From Oscillospiraceae bacterium (GTDB taxonomy: Bacteria; Bacillota; Clostridia; Oscillospirales; Oscillospiraceae), in the NCBI GenBank assembly GCA_018053145.1, contig JAGPMA010000004.1, forward strand, positions 1 to 64,000: 64,000 bases of DNA, given 5' to 3'. Below, in pieces: positions 55,234 to 63,697 of the stretch. The notes beneath the pieces are model-generated. The model did not search any database, was not told the origin of the DNA, and saw only the letters and a program-made list of their open reading frames with translations. A program made the position numbers and the translations under genes. Positions within the stretch are counted from its first letter, which is position 1, and every line of letters begins with the position of its first letter.

Positions 55234-55276
55234 TTGCCCCTATTATTGGGGCCATAGTCCAGAAGGAGGTGCTAAA

Positions 55277-55573
55277 ATGGCAAAGACTAATGAAAAGTAC
55301 GAGCTGATGTACATCATCAACCCCACCATCGGTGAAGAAGAGATTGCAGCAATCGTAGAGAAATTCAAGGCACTTGTCGAGCAGCACGGAACTGTCGATG
55401 AGATGGAGCTTATGGGCAAGCGCAGACTTGCTTATGAAATCAACGATCTTACCGATGGCTACTATGTTCTCGTCAAGTTTTCTTCAACTCCCGATTTCCC
55501 CTCGGAGCTTGACCGTATCCTTGGTATCACCGACAGCGTAATCCGCAGCCTTATTACCGTTCGTTGTGAATAA
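55277..55573 (+). CDS. rpsF: Ribosomal protein S6
   Basis: A 98-residue small-subunit protein beginning MAKTNEKYELMYIINPTIGE, with KRRLAYEINDLTDGYYVLV, the RNA/S18 contact region. It pairs with S18 encoded downstream. AGAAGGAGG is 5 bases ahead of the ATG. The order rpsF-ssb-rpsR is conserved in Firmicutes and many other bacteria. Confidence 0.97.
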   Translation: MAKTNEKYELMYIINPTIGEEEIAAIVEKFKALVEQHGTVDEMELMGKRRLAYEINDLTDGYYVLVKFSSTPDFPSELDRILGITDSVIRSLITVRCE

Positions 55574-55585
55574 GGGGGCCGGTTT

Positions 55586-56038
55586 ATGCTAAACCACATT
55601 ACACTTATGGGTCGTTTGACCCGTGATCCCGAACTGCGCTACACGCCGTCCGGAACAGCTGTTGCATCTTTCTCTCTCGCAGTGGACCGCGATTTCGCAT
55701 CCAAGGAGGGCGGAGAAAGACAGACCGACTTCATCGATATCGTCGCATGGCGTCAGACCGGTGAGTTCGTGTCCAAGTATTTTACAAAAGGCAGTATGGC
55801 TGTTGTCAGCGGACGTTTACAGATTCGTGAATGGCAGGACAAGGAAGGCAACAAGCGCCGCACAGCGGAAGTCGTAGCCGACAATGTTTATTTCGGTGAA
55901 AGCAAACACCGCGACGGTTCGGAAACTGGTTCACACAGCGGCTCCGCTCCCCGTTCTTCGGGTAGCTCCCACGAAGGCGACTTCAAGGGCTCCGCATTTT
56001 CCGAGCTAGATAATGGCGACGGCGATTTGCCGTTCTAA
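55586..56038 (+). CDS. ssb: Single-stranded DNA-binding protein
   Basis: A 150-residue protein with the OB fold (MLNHITLMGRLTRDPELRYT, FIDIVAWRQTGEFVSKYFTK), a Ser/Gly-rich linker (GSETGSHSGSAPRSSGSSHE) and the acidic tip DLPF that recruits repair and replication partners. It lies 12 bases after rpsF, with GGGGG before the ATG. Confidence 0.97.
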   Translation: MLNHITLMGRLTRDPELRYTPSGTAVASFSLAVDRDFASKEGGERQTDFIDIVAWRQTGEFVSKYFTKGSMAVVSGRLQIREWQDKEGNKRRTAEVVADNVYFGESKHRDGSETGSHSGSAPRSSGSSHEGDFKGSAFSELDNGDGDLPF

Positions 56039-56077
56039 TCGCCAACATTTTAAAACCAAAGACAGGAGGAAAAAGCC

Positions 56078-56329
56078 TTGGCATATGATAATAACAGCAG
56101 AGACAGAATGAATAAAAATCACAAGCGTAAAAAGGTTTGTCAGTTTTGCGCTGATAAGAGTGAGCATATAGACTACAAGGATACAGCGAAGCTTCGTCGC
56201 TTTCTCTCCGAGCGCGGCAAGATTTTGCCCCGCCGTACAACTGGAACCTGCGCTGCACATCAGCGTGAGCTCACCGAATCAATCAAGAGAGCCCGTCAGA
56301 TTGCTCTTCTGCCCTATGTAATGGACTAA
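56078..56329 (+). CDS. rpsR: Ribosomal protein S18
   Basis: An 83-residue protein with the typical CxFC pair [24 protein letters not shown] and [20 protein letters not shown]. Start is TTG at 56078, supported by GGAGG 8 bases upstream. Third gene of the rpsF operon and followed by a strong terminator. Confidence 0.97.
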   Translation: MAYDNNSRDRMNKNHKRKKVCQFCADKSEHIDYKDTAKLRRFLSERGKILPRRTTGTCAAHQRELTESIKRARQIALLPYVMD

Positions 56330-56336
56330 TAGTCTA

Positions 56337-56382
56337 TACAATAAAAAGGACAGCCTTATTAAAGGCTGTCCTTTTTATTGTA
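56337..56382. terminator. Long bidirectional terminator after rpsR
   Basis: Perfect 21-bp arms 56337-56357 and 56362-56382 around ATTA, containing GGACAGCCTT and AAGGCTGTCC. Confidence 0.93.
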
Positions 56383-56404
56383 TGATTTGATAAGATTCTT
56401 TATT

Positions 56405-56812
56405 CTATTTTGAAGCACTGCTCTGAATAAACTGAGCAAGCTTCAAATCAAAGGTTTTGATATGTGTAATAAGCTGAGTTACCTTCATATTAACCATGGC
56501 AACCACAGCGATATTCGCGCCCTCTGCTTGAAGTTTGGTCGCAACATTTTCAATGTCCTTTATAAAGTCCTGATGCCAGCTTTTGTGTACCGCATATTCG
56601 GGATATTTATATTTCACCTGAAGCTCTTCCTCGTGAGCGAAGTGTGTCTTAGTATAATTCGACAAAAACTCAATAGACTTTCCAATTTCCTGACGGCCCT
56701 TGCCAAGAGAGCAAGCCATAACCAGCTCGTCAGCCGCTTTAACAAGCTGCTTGTGCTCATTATCAATCTGTATATTTCCCGTTTCCAGATCCTTTGTCCA
56801 AACAAATGCCAT
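56405..56812 (-). CDS. Bacteriohemerythrin
   Basis: A 135-residue four-helix protein binding a di-iron site for O2 or iron. The ligands are found in IDNEHKQLV, THFAHEEELQVKYKYPEY, HKSWHQDFI and ITHIKTFDLKLAQF. In anaerobes such proteins may scavenge oxygen or store iron; this is known only in part. ATG 56812 was chosen because AGGAGG lies 6 bases ahead. Single gene. Confidence 0.92.
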   Translation of the reverse strand: MAFVWTKDLETGNIQIDNEHKQLVKAADELVMACSLGKGRQEIGKSIEFLSNYTKTHFAHEEELQVKYKYPEYAVHKSWHQDFIKDIENVATKLQAEGANIAVVAMVNMKVTQLITHIKTFDLKLAQFIQSSASK

Positions 56813-56922
56813 ATGCAACCTCCTGTAATATACTTACATTATATTTATGCTCGATTATCCCGAAAATTAAAGTCATTCTATACATTCAAATTTGAAGTTG
56901 TTATTTAAATGTATAGACGCTT

Positions 56923-57255
56923 TTATTCCCAATCCTTCCATATTTCGGGGCAGTAACCGACTGTCGCTTTTTTGCCATTGCGGACAATCGGCGTCTTTAT
57001 AAGCGACGGGTTTTCAAAAAGCTTTTGAAGCTTATCGGCATCGTAGGCCAGATATTTAAGTATTTCGGCATCCTTCGCCTTTTGATCTATCAACGCTTCA
57101 AGTCCGACACAACTGAGCACACTTTCAAACTCTCGCGGACTCATTCCAAAACGAGGCAAATCAATGCTTTGAAATTTCACCTTGCGTTCTTTAAAGTAAC
57201 GCTCAGCCTTCTTCGTTTCAAAGCACTTTGATTTTCCAAAAATCTGTATATTCAC
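56923..57255 (-). CDS. ArsC/Spx-family thioredoxin-like protein
   Basis: A 110-residue thioredoxin-fold protein. FGKSKCFETKKAERYFKERK carries one Cys in the place of the CxxC, and SLIKTPIVRNGKKATVGYCP is the usual TPIVR-type loop. It is not an arsenate reductase by clear markers, since the HCxxR or extra cysteines are not visible; the YffB-like branch is closer. It starts with GTG (57255), overlapping the dipeptidase stop, so both are co-translated. Confidence 0.8.
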   Translation of the reverse strand: MNIQIFGKSKCFETKKAERYFKERKVKFQSIDLPRFGMSPREFESVLSCVGLEALIDQKAKDAEILKYLAYDADKLQKLFENPSLIKTPIVRNGKKATVGYCPEIWKDWE

Positions 57256-58223
57256 AGCACGGCCTCCAACACATTATATAGATTGTTATAAAATATATCA
57301 CGCACGAGAATCTCCGGATAATTCCGCTTAAGCATGGCTTCATAAATGTCGCCATAGCTTTCAATTCCCGTAATACCCTTTGGCGTGGTTTCAATTCCGT
57401 CCAAATCACCGCCCAAGCAAATTGCCTTCTCGCCGCCAAGCTCAAGGAAATGCTCCGCGTGGCGTATAATGTCATCAAGTCCGGCTTCGCCGCCGGCTTT
57501 GAGAAAATCGGGATAGAGATTGAGACCGGCAACTCCGCCGAGCTTCACGATCATTTTAAACTGCGAGTCCGTGAGATTGCGCGGATTGTCACAAACCGCT
57601 CTTGAATTTGAATGACCGGCAATAATGGGTCTGCGGGTTATCTCGACAACGTCCCAAAAAGTTTTCTCGGAAGCGTGCGAAAGGTCAACGGCAATTCCAA
57701 GCTCCTGCATTTTTTGAACGTACTCCGCCCCGAGCCTTGTTAGTCCCGATTTTGTTGGGCTGTTTGCAGCGCCGCACAGGGCATTGTCGTAGTTCCAGCA
57801 GAGGTTAATAAGCCGCACTCCCCTGTCATACGCAAGTTCAAGTTCTGCTATATTACAGCCTATCAGCTCCGCACCCTCTATGGCAATCAGCGCTGCAACT
57901 TTGCTGCTATCAGAGGCTTTTTTAATATCTGACGCACTTTTGCAAAGCAATAGCAGGTCGGAATTCTTTTTAAATTCGGACAAAAGCTCCGTCAGCAGCT
58001 CTCCTCCGATTTGTGTTAAAACCTCGGAGGGCCAGTCCTTTGAGTAGTCAAGCTGTGACCAGCTTTCCACCGGTCTTGTAAATACCGCAAACACCTGTGC
58101 ATATGGCGAATAACGCAATCCGCGCTTTAAGTCGACATGAAGCTTATTTTCCCTTATGCCGCAGTTATGGCTTTTTGCTTCGGCAATCGTATCGCAGTGT
58201 GCGTCAAAAACAGGGATGTTAAT
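57252..58223 (-). CDS. Membrane dipeptidase (renal-dipeptidase family), ATT start
   Basis: A 323-residue zinc peptidase of the M19 family that splits dipeptides. The N-terminal metal motif HxD is in PVFDAHCDTIAEAKSHNCG; IEGAELIG, SHASEKTFWDV and GHSNSRAV hold the other ligands, and LGGDLDGIETTP the last Asp. To include the HxD motif the frame must begin before any ATG, GTG or TTG; the best codon is ATT at 58221-58223, 7 bases after GGAGG, with a stop only a few codons upstream. A TTG at 58118 would give a shortened, probably inactive protein. Confidence 0.82.
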   Translation of the reverse strand: MNIPVFDAHCDTIAEAKSHNCGIRENKLHVDLKRGLRYSPYAQVFAVFTRPVESWSQLDYSKDWPSEVLTQIGGELLTELLSEFKKNSDLLLLCKSASDIKKASDSSKVAALIAIEGAELIGCNIAELELAYDRGVRLINLCWNYDNALCGAANSPTKSGLTRLGAEYVQKMQELGIAVDLSHASEKTFWDVVEITRRPIIAGHSNSRAVCDNPRNLTDSQFKMIVKLGGVAGLNLYPDFLKAGGEAGLDDIIRHAEHFLELGGEKAICLGGDLDGIETTPKGITGIESYGDIYEAMLKRNYPEILVRDIFYNNLYNVLEAVL

Positions 58224-58370
58224 AGTATCGCCTCCGTTTCAGTGCAAATAGTTTATCGCAAACTATTGGTTTTCGCAAGATGCAAGTTTTAATTATAATT
58301 GTTGCAAAAATTCATATGTAATATGCTACACTAATAAGTAGAATTGAAATCAAAATGAAAGGCAATTTAT

Positions 58371-58619
58371 ATGATTACTATTTTCAACCGAAAGGAAGTA
58401 CTTTGCACTTTCTCTATGAAGAGCCAATCTGATGCCAGAAATATCTTAGCGGCAAATAATATTGACTATACCGTGAATACGACGGGGAATACCATGCGTA
58501 ATATAGGCTCTGGTGCGATAGCTATTGACCGATTCCAAGAAAACTCAAATTTATCATGTGAATATAAAATTTACGTGAAGAAGAAAGATTATGACGAAGC
58601 ATTAGCTCTGCTAAGATAA
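58371..58619 (+). CDS. Small conserved protein, possible DUF2007-like
   Basis: An 82-residue soluble protein: MITIFNRKEVLCTFSMKSQS, DARNILAANNIDYTVNTTG, and a C-terminal EYKIYVKKKDYDEALALLR. The pattern of a strand, helix, strand and a final DYDEALALL helix is like small signal-transduction (DUF2007) proteins. The function is unknown. AAAGG precedes the ATG; it is single and convergent with rnjA. Confidence 0.7.
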   Translation: MITIFNRKEVLCTFSMKSQSDARNILAANNIDYTVNTTGNTMRNIGSGAIAIDRFQENSNLSCEYKIYVKKKDYDEALALLR

Positions 58620-58625
58620 AATGAA

Positions 58626-58651
58626 AAGCCCCGTGATTTCTCACGGGGCTT
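58626..58651. terminator. Terminator between the small protein and rnjA
   Basis: AAGCCCCGTGA / TCACGGGGCTT with a 4-base loop; usable in both directions, T tract weak. Confidence 0.82.
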
Positions 58652-58656
58652 AATTA

Positions 58657-60315
58657 TCAGACTTCCATTATTACTGGCAATATCATCGGACTGCGCTTTG
58701 TCTGCTTATATAGATAGCCGGACAAATTTGCCTTCACCTTTGCCTTAATCGTTGCCCAGTCGGTTATACGCTGATTTTCGCAGGAATCAAGAGTTTCAAG
58801 TGTGACCCTTCTCAGCTCCTCCAACAATGCGTCAGATTCTTTTACATATACGAAACCGCGGGTTACAATATCCGGGCCGGAAACAAGACTTGCATCCTCG
58901 GATGAGAGCGTCATGACAACGACGACCATTCCGTCCTGAGCGAGATGTCTTCTGTCGCGGAGAACAACGCTTCCGACATCGCCGACGCCTGTTCCGTCAA
59001 CAAGCACCTTTCCAGAGGGAACATTTCCTCCAAGCTTGATTTCTTTCCTTGTTATTTCAACAATTCTGCCAATGTCGCTAATCACAATATTCTTTGGGTC
59101 GATGCCCATGCTTTTGGCAAGCTCCGCATGAGTGCGGAGATGACGCTGCTCACCGTGAAGCGGTAAAAAGTATTTTGGCTTCGTCAGCGCAATCATCATT
59201 TTCAGTTCTTCTCTGCAGGCGTGGCCGGAAACGTGGAGCTCCTCAAGCCTGTCATAGATGACCTCCGCGCCCTTCATAAACAGTTCGTTAATAACGCGGC
59301 TGATTGTCGTTTCGTTTCCGGGAATGGCAGAAGCTGAGATGATAACTTTATCGCCCGCATCAATTTCGACCTGGCGGTGACCAGAGAAAGCCATGCGATA
59401 GAGGGCAGACATATTCTCGCCCTGACTGCCCGTTGTAATAATTACGACCTTGTTTTTCGGAAGCGTATTAATTTGGTTAATGTCTATGAGTGTATCCTTA
59501 GGCACGTCCATATAACCAAGCTCCATGGAAACACGCATGATGTTTTCCATGCTGCGCCCTGTAATCGCAACCTTGCGGTTGTTTTTTGCGGCGCTGTTAA
59601 TTATCTGCTGAAGCCTGTGAACGTTGGAGGCAAAGGTTGTGACGATAATTCTTTTGTCAGAGCCCTTTATCAGCCTTTCGAAGTGAGGGCCAACCTTGCT
59701 CTCCGATTCGGAATAGCCAGGCTTTTCAACATTTGTCGAGTCGGAGCACAGCAGCAGAACGCCCTCCTTGCCAAGCTCTCCAAATCTGGTCAGGTCAATC
59801 ATTCCGCCCTCAATCGGCGTAACGTCAATTTTGAAGTCTCCGGTGTGGATAATCGTTCCAATCGGTGTTTTAATTGCCAAAGACACTGAGTCCGCAATGC
59901 TGTGGTTGATGTGGATAAGTTCGATTCCGAAACATCCGGCCCTAAAATGTTCGCCCGCTTCAAGCGTGATGATTTCGGTCTTTTCGAGCAAACCATGTTC
60001 CTCGAGCTTAATTTTTATAAGTCCCGCCGTAAGCCGTGTAGTATATAGCGGTGCGCTAATCTCGCGCATGAGAAACGGCAGTCCACCAATGTGGTCCTCA
60101 TGCCCGTGGGTTAGGATTATGGCTCTGATTCGAGCCTTATTTTGCACAAGGTAAGTGAAATCAGGAATAACGATATCCACGCCGTACATATCCTCGTCAG
60201 GAAAGCCCAAGCCGCAGTCGACAATGATAATATCGTCACCGTACTCGTAAACGGTGAGATTTTTGCCAATCTCGTTTAAACCCCCGAGTGGAATTGCTTT
60301 TAATTTTGATGCCAT
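58657..60315 (-). CDS. rnjA: Ribonuclease J
   Basis: A 552-residue metallo-beta-lactamase/beta-CASP nuclease that degrades and matures RNA from the 5' end. LTHGHEDHIGGLPFLM is the zinc motif; HTGDFKIDVTPIEGG and STNVEKPGYSESE the following parts; GTGVGDVGS and the C-terminal domain near 460-552 complete it. ATG 60315 is the first with conserved sequence after it; GGAG is 13 bases ahead. A leader of about 250 bases precedes it. Confidence 0.96.
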   Translation of the reverse strand: MASKLKAIPLGGLNEIGKNLTVYEYGDDIIIVDCGLGFPDEDMYGVDIVIPDFTYLVQNKARIRAIILTHGHEDHIGGLPFLMREISAPLYTTRLTAGLIKIKLEEHGLLEKTEIITLEAGEHFRAGCFGIELIHINHSIADSVSLAIKTPIGTIIHTGDFKIDVTPIEGGMIDLTRFGELGKEGVLLLCSDSTNVEKPGYSESESKVGPHFERLIKGSDKRIIVTTFASNVHRLQQIINSAAKNNRKVAITGRSMENIMRVSMELGYMDVPKDTLIDINQINTLPKNKVVIITTGSQGENMSALYRMAFSGHRQVEIDAGDKVIISASAIPGNETTISRVINELFMKGAEVIYDRLEELHVSGHACREELKMMIALTKPKYFLPLHGEQRHLRTHAELAKSMGIDPKNIVISDIGRIVEITRKEIKLGGNVPSGKVLVDGTGVGDVGSVVLRDRRHLAQDGMVVVVMTLSSEDASLVSGPDIVTRGFVYVKESDALLEELRRVTLETLDSCENQRITDWATIKAKVKANLSGYLYKQTKRSPMILPVIMEV

Positions 60316-60623
60316 AGTATGAAATAATCTCCTTCTGATTTTATATTGAATCGTTGATAATATGTAGATTACAAGTCCAAAGAGCGTACAAAAAGCACGA
60401 ACGCACAATTATCATTATATCCGCCCTGCTACGCGGATATAATGTACTGCGTCCACTGATTGACTCTAATTAATTGTAACCATATAATAAGTACTTTCGT
60501 ACAAATATCTAATTTAGTGTGTCACGTATTTAAACCCCTCAAGGTCATTTCGTGACTGTTTTGTGACTTAGAATTTGTATTATATCACAAAACTGTTTGG
60601 TTTACAAGGAATATTCCATCAAA
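60316..60623 (-). promoter_or_regulatory. rnjA promoter and long leader
   Basis: Minus strand TTGTAA (60602-60607), 17 bases, TATAAT (60579-60584) give a leader of about 255 bases. It contains a perfect ATTATATCCGC / GCGGATATAAT hairpin (60414-60424, 60433-60443) and several GTCACAAAACAGTCACG-like repeats (60550-60570). No gene is present. Confidence 0.65.
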
Positions 60624-61223
60624 TCACATTTCACGGCGGCCCTCAAGGGCGCGGGTCAATGTTGCATCGTCGGCATATTCCAAATTGGAGCCGACAGGGA
60701 TTCCATATGCAAGGCGGCTGACCTTAACATTAAATGGCTTAATAAGGCGCGAAATATACATGGCGGTCGTGTCACCCTCTGTGTCGGGATTAGTCGCCAT
60801 AATGACCTCACGAATTTCACCCTCTGCAACACGAGTTATGAGCTCGGAAATTTTAAGGTCATCGGGTCCGATATGGTTCATTGGTGACATAAGCCCATGC
60901 AAAACGTGATACATTCCCTTATACTCACGGCTGCGCTCAAAAGACAGCACATCTCTCGGTTCGGCAACTACACAGATAACGCCCCTGTCACGGCGGCTGT
61001 CGTCGCATACGGAGCAAAGTTCACCATCTGTGAGGTTCTGGCACACCGGACAGCAGTGAACGCTGCTTTTTGCTTCTAAAATTGCGGAGGCAAAGCCTGC
61101 AGCTTCCGCATCAGGAAGCGAGAGAACATAGAAAGCCAAGCGCTGCGCGCTTTTTTTGCCGATTCCGGGCAGAGATGCAAATTTGTCTATGAGGTTTTCC
61201 AGTGAGGGCGGGAAAAATGACAT
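60624..61223 (-). CDS. recR: Recombination protein RecR
   Basis: A 199-residue protein of DNA gap repair. LPGIGKKSAQRLAFYVL is the helix-hairpin-helix; CCPVCQNLTDGELCSVC is the zinc finger; CVVAEPRDVLSFERSREY and GLMSPMNHIGPDDL the Toprim part. Complete in length. dnaX and ybaB, usual neighbours, are absent. Confidence 0.96.
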   Translation of the reverse strand: MSFFPPSLENLIDKFASLPGIGKKSAQRLAFYVLSLPDAEAAGFASAILEAKSSVHCCPVCQNLTDGELCSVCDDSRRDRGVICVVAEPRDVLSFERSREYKGMYHVLHGLMSPMNHIGPDDLKISELITRVAEGEIREVIMATNPDTEGDTTAMYISRLIKPFNVKVSRLAYGIPVGSNLEYADDATLTRALEGRREM

Positions 61224-61293
61224 TATTCAAAGGCTCCTTGTGATTATAATCGAAAGGCATATACAAAAGCTGTCGTAATACGTTCTATTTACT

Positions 61294-61947
61294 TTACGCG
61301 TTGCGGATGGCATCAATCGCTACTTTTCGATTTTCTTTTCCGAATACAGCATTTCCTGCGACAAGCACATTTGCCCCCGCTTCCTTAACAAGCTTTGAAG
61401 TCACAGGGTCAATTCCGCCGTCTACCTCAAGCTCGCAGGAGGGGTTGAGTCCGTCAATCATTCTGCGTATTTCAGCAATTTTCGAAATTTGGTCGTGCAT
61501 GAAGGACTGCCCGCCAAAACCGGGCTCCACTGTCATGACAAGCACCAAATCAAGCATCGATATATAAGGCAGAAGCGTCACCGCCGGGGTCTTCGGTTTA
61601 AGACTTAGTCCGACTTTTTTCCCGCAGAGCTTGACCGCTTCGATCGCTTCAAAAATATCCTGAGGCTGGTCGGCCTCCAGATGGAAGGTTACCAAATCGG
61701 CGCCCGCGTCGCAAAAAGCTTTGACATAGCGGTGTGGCCTGTCAATCATGAGATGCACATCAAGAAACATATCCGTCGCCTTACGAAGGGACTTGACAAC
61801 GGGAATTCCGATACTGATGTTGGGCACAAAATTTCCGTCCATTACATCGACGTGTAAATATTCCGCTCCAGCACCTTTTACGTCATTAACATCGGAAATA
61901 AGTGCCGTAAAGTCGGCTGAAAGTATAGAAGGCGAAATTTTTGTCAT
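61294..61947 (-). CDS. rpe: Ribulose-phosphate 3-epimerase
   Basis: A 217-residue barrel enzyme of the pentose phosphate pathway. ISPSILSADFTALISDVND, HVDVMDGNFVPNISIGIPVV, LMIDRPHRYVKAFCDAGADL and EVDGGIDPVTSKLVKEAGAN are clear. It lies 70 bases ahead of recR in the same direction. rsgA, often next to it, is missing. AGGGGA is about 8 bases before the ATG. Confidence 0.97.
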   Translation of the reverse strand: MTKISPSILSADFTALISDVNDVKGAGAEYLHVDVMDGNFVPNISIGIPVVKSLRKATDMFLDVHLMIDRPHRYVKAFCDAGADLVTFHLEADQPQDIFEAIEAVKLCGKKVGLSLKPKTPAVTLLPYISMLDLVLVMTVEPGFGGQSFMHDQISKIAEIRRMIDGLNPSCELEVDGGIDPVTSKLVKEAGANVLVAGNAVFGKENRKVAIDAIRNA

Positions 61948-62220
61948 TTTAATATCCCCTGTTAGCTGTCAGAGCGGTAACAGAAACGCTCCGAACGGCA
62001 TAAGATTTTATAGTCGAGCCCCGCGGGGTCGGCTTTGATATACGGGGGCGGCTCGCGCCCGCTTGCCGTCCCCGGCGGACTTGTTATCTTGGCAGAACCA
62101 ACTCTACAGAAAGCAATGCATATGCTTTAATTATACAGCATGGGACAAGCGCTTGCAAGATAAATACAAAATGTTGTGTTACTTTGAAATAATGACCGCC
62201 GGATACACCTATATACATAA
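61948..62220. other. Very GC-rich island between rpe and murD
   Basis: Around 62014-62081 the sequence is roughly three-quarters G+C in an otherwise balanced region, with self-complementary pieces (CCCCGCGGGG, GGGCG-CGCCC, GCCG-CGGC). On the minus strand an open frame ends at a TAA (61962-61964) and reads GREPPPYIKADPAGLDYKIL, but has no start. Likely an intergenic repeat or structured RNA rather than a gene. The remainder to 62220 is AT-rich with no gene. Confidence 0.45.
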
Positions 62221-62227
62221 AATATAT

Positions 62228-62256
62228 TGTATTAGCTCTAAATTCGCGGTATAATA
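62228..62256 (+). promoter_or_regulatory. murD promoter
   Basis: TTGTAT (62228-62233), 17 bases, TATAAT (62251-62256), giving a short leader with AAAGGTGG before the ATG. Confidence 0.8.
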
Positions 62257-62280
62257 TAAAATCTGAAAGGTGGCTGAACC

Positions 62281-63663
62281 ATGACTTTAGACAATTATTT
62301 TGATACACTCAAGGGCAAGAGCATCGCCGTAGTCGGTTACGGTGTCAGCAATGCCCCTCTTACTGAACTTTTATTATCCCATGGCCTCGATGTTACCATA
62401 TGTGACAAGCGTAATGAAGACCAATTTGAAGGTGCTAAAGCTCTTGAAGAACGCGGTGCAAAGCTGCGTTTGGGAGCAGGCTACCTCGAGGACATGCATG
62501 AGGATGTAATTTTTCGCACTCCGGGACTGCATCCGTTCACACCACAGCTCCAGGCGGCCGTAAAAAGCGGCAGCACACTAACCTCCGAGATGGAAGCTTT
62601 TTTTGCTGTATGCCCCTGTCACACCATCGCTATAACAGGCAGCGACGGTAAAACCACCACCTCCACGCTTATTGCAACACTTTTAAAGGAATCGGGTCAT
62701 ACTGTCTTTCTCGGTGGTAACATCGGCACACCTCTTCTCAGCAAAGTGCCTCAGATGAAGGCAGAGGATTTTGCCGTACTTGAGCTTAGCTCCTTCCAGC
62801 TTCACAGCATGACGTGCAAGCCTAATATTGCGGTTATAACTAACATATCTCCTAATCACCTTGATGTTCACCCGAATTTGAAGGACTATATTGACGCAAA
62901 GCGAAACATTTTCCTCAATCAGGACGAAAACGACCGCTTGGTACTCAACGCAAATGACCCGTACACAGCCGATTTTGCCGCTCAGGCAAAGGCCGATATT
63001 CGCTATTTCAGTCACGAGCATTCGGTTCAAAGCGGCTGCTTCACTGTCGACGAGCTAATCTACTCGGCGAGAAATTACGAGGTACAGGAAATTATGCCCG
63101 CCGCAGGAATCCTTATTCCCGGGATTCACAATGTAGACAACTACATGACGGCTTACGCCGCAACCGAAGCCTTCATCACAGACAGCGTCTTTCGTAAGGT
63201 TGCCAGAACCTTCCCCGGCGTCCCTCATCGTATTGAGCTGGTTCGTGAGAGAAACGGCGTCAAATACTACAACGACTCCATCGCCTCAAGCCCCACACGC
63301 ACAATTGCGGGCTTGCGCTGCTTCGCAAAGATTAAACCAATTCTCATCGCCGGCGGTCACGACAAAAACATATCCTTTGACGACTTGGGAACAGAGATTG
63401 TCGCTCGTGTCAAAGAACTCTATCTGACCGGCGAAACAGCCCAGAGAATCCGCGACACCGTTGTTTCAACTCCCGGATATAATCGTTTAACGCTCCCCAT
63501 CTACATCATAGACGACTTCCGCGAGGCCGTGCTTTCGGCAGCCGACAGTGCCGTTGATGGTGATGTCGTAATACTCTCCCCCGCCTGCTCATCCTTCGAT
63601 AAATTTAAAAACTTCGTAGAACGCGGAAACACCTTCCGCAGTATAGTTCTCGGCTTAGAGTAA
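62281..63663 (+). CDS. murD: UDP-N-acetylmuramoyl-alanine--D-glutamate ligase
   Basis: A 460-residue Mur ligase that adds D-Glu to the wall precursor. IAVVGYGVSNAPLTELLLSH is the UDP-binding domain; ITGSDGKTTTSTLIATLL the ATP loop; LELSSFQLHSM and ITNISPNHLDVHPNLKDYI the metal and carbamate part; VPHRIELVRERNGVKYYNDS the last domain. It stands alone, outside the usual dcw cluster. Followed by an M42 peptidase gene. Confidence 0.96.
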   Translation: MTLDNYFDTLKGKSIAVVGYGVSNAPLTELLLSHGLDVTICDKRNEDQFEGAKALEERGAKLRLGAGYLEDMHEDVIFRTPGLHPFTPQLQAAVKSGSTLTSEMEAFFAVCPCHTIAITGSDGKTTTSTLIATLLKESGHTVFLGGNIGTPLLSKVPQMKAEDFAVLELSSFQLHSMTCKPNIAVITNISPNHLDVHPNLKDYIDAKRNIFLNQDENDRLVLNANDPYTADFAAQAKADIRYFSHEHSVQSGCFTVDELIYSARNYEVQEIMPAAGILIPGIHNVDNYMTAYAATEAFITDSVFRKVARTFPGVPHRIELVRERNGVKYYNDSIASSPTRTIAGLRCFAKIKPILIAGGHDKNISFDDLGTEIVARVKELYLTGETAQRIRDTVVSTPGYNRLTLPIYIIDDFREAVLSAADSAVDGDVVILSPACSSFDKFKNFVERGNTFRSIVLGLE

Positions 63664-63664
63664 A

Positions 63665-63682
63665 GATGTGACAAGTCACATC
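63665..63682. promoter_or_regulatory. GATGTGAC-AA-GTCACATC palindrome
   Basis: Perfect 8-bp arms with a 2-base loop directly after the murD stop and before the ribosome site of the peptidase gene; either a regulator site or a small mRNA hairpin. Confidence 0.4.
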
Positions 63683-63697
63683 AAAATGGAGGTAACA

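Noticed and set aside
60414..60443. Intrinsic terminator of recR
   Set aside because: The stem is perfect, but the minus strand has no T run after it and it lies downstream of the rnjA promoter, so it is treated as leader structure.
62084..62308. 74-residue minus-strand frame upstream of murD
   Set aside because: Covers the murD promoter and start on the opposite strand, no ribosome site, composition of non-coding AT-rich DNA.
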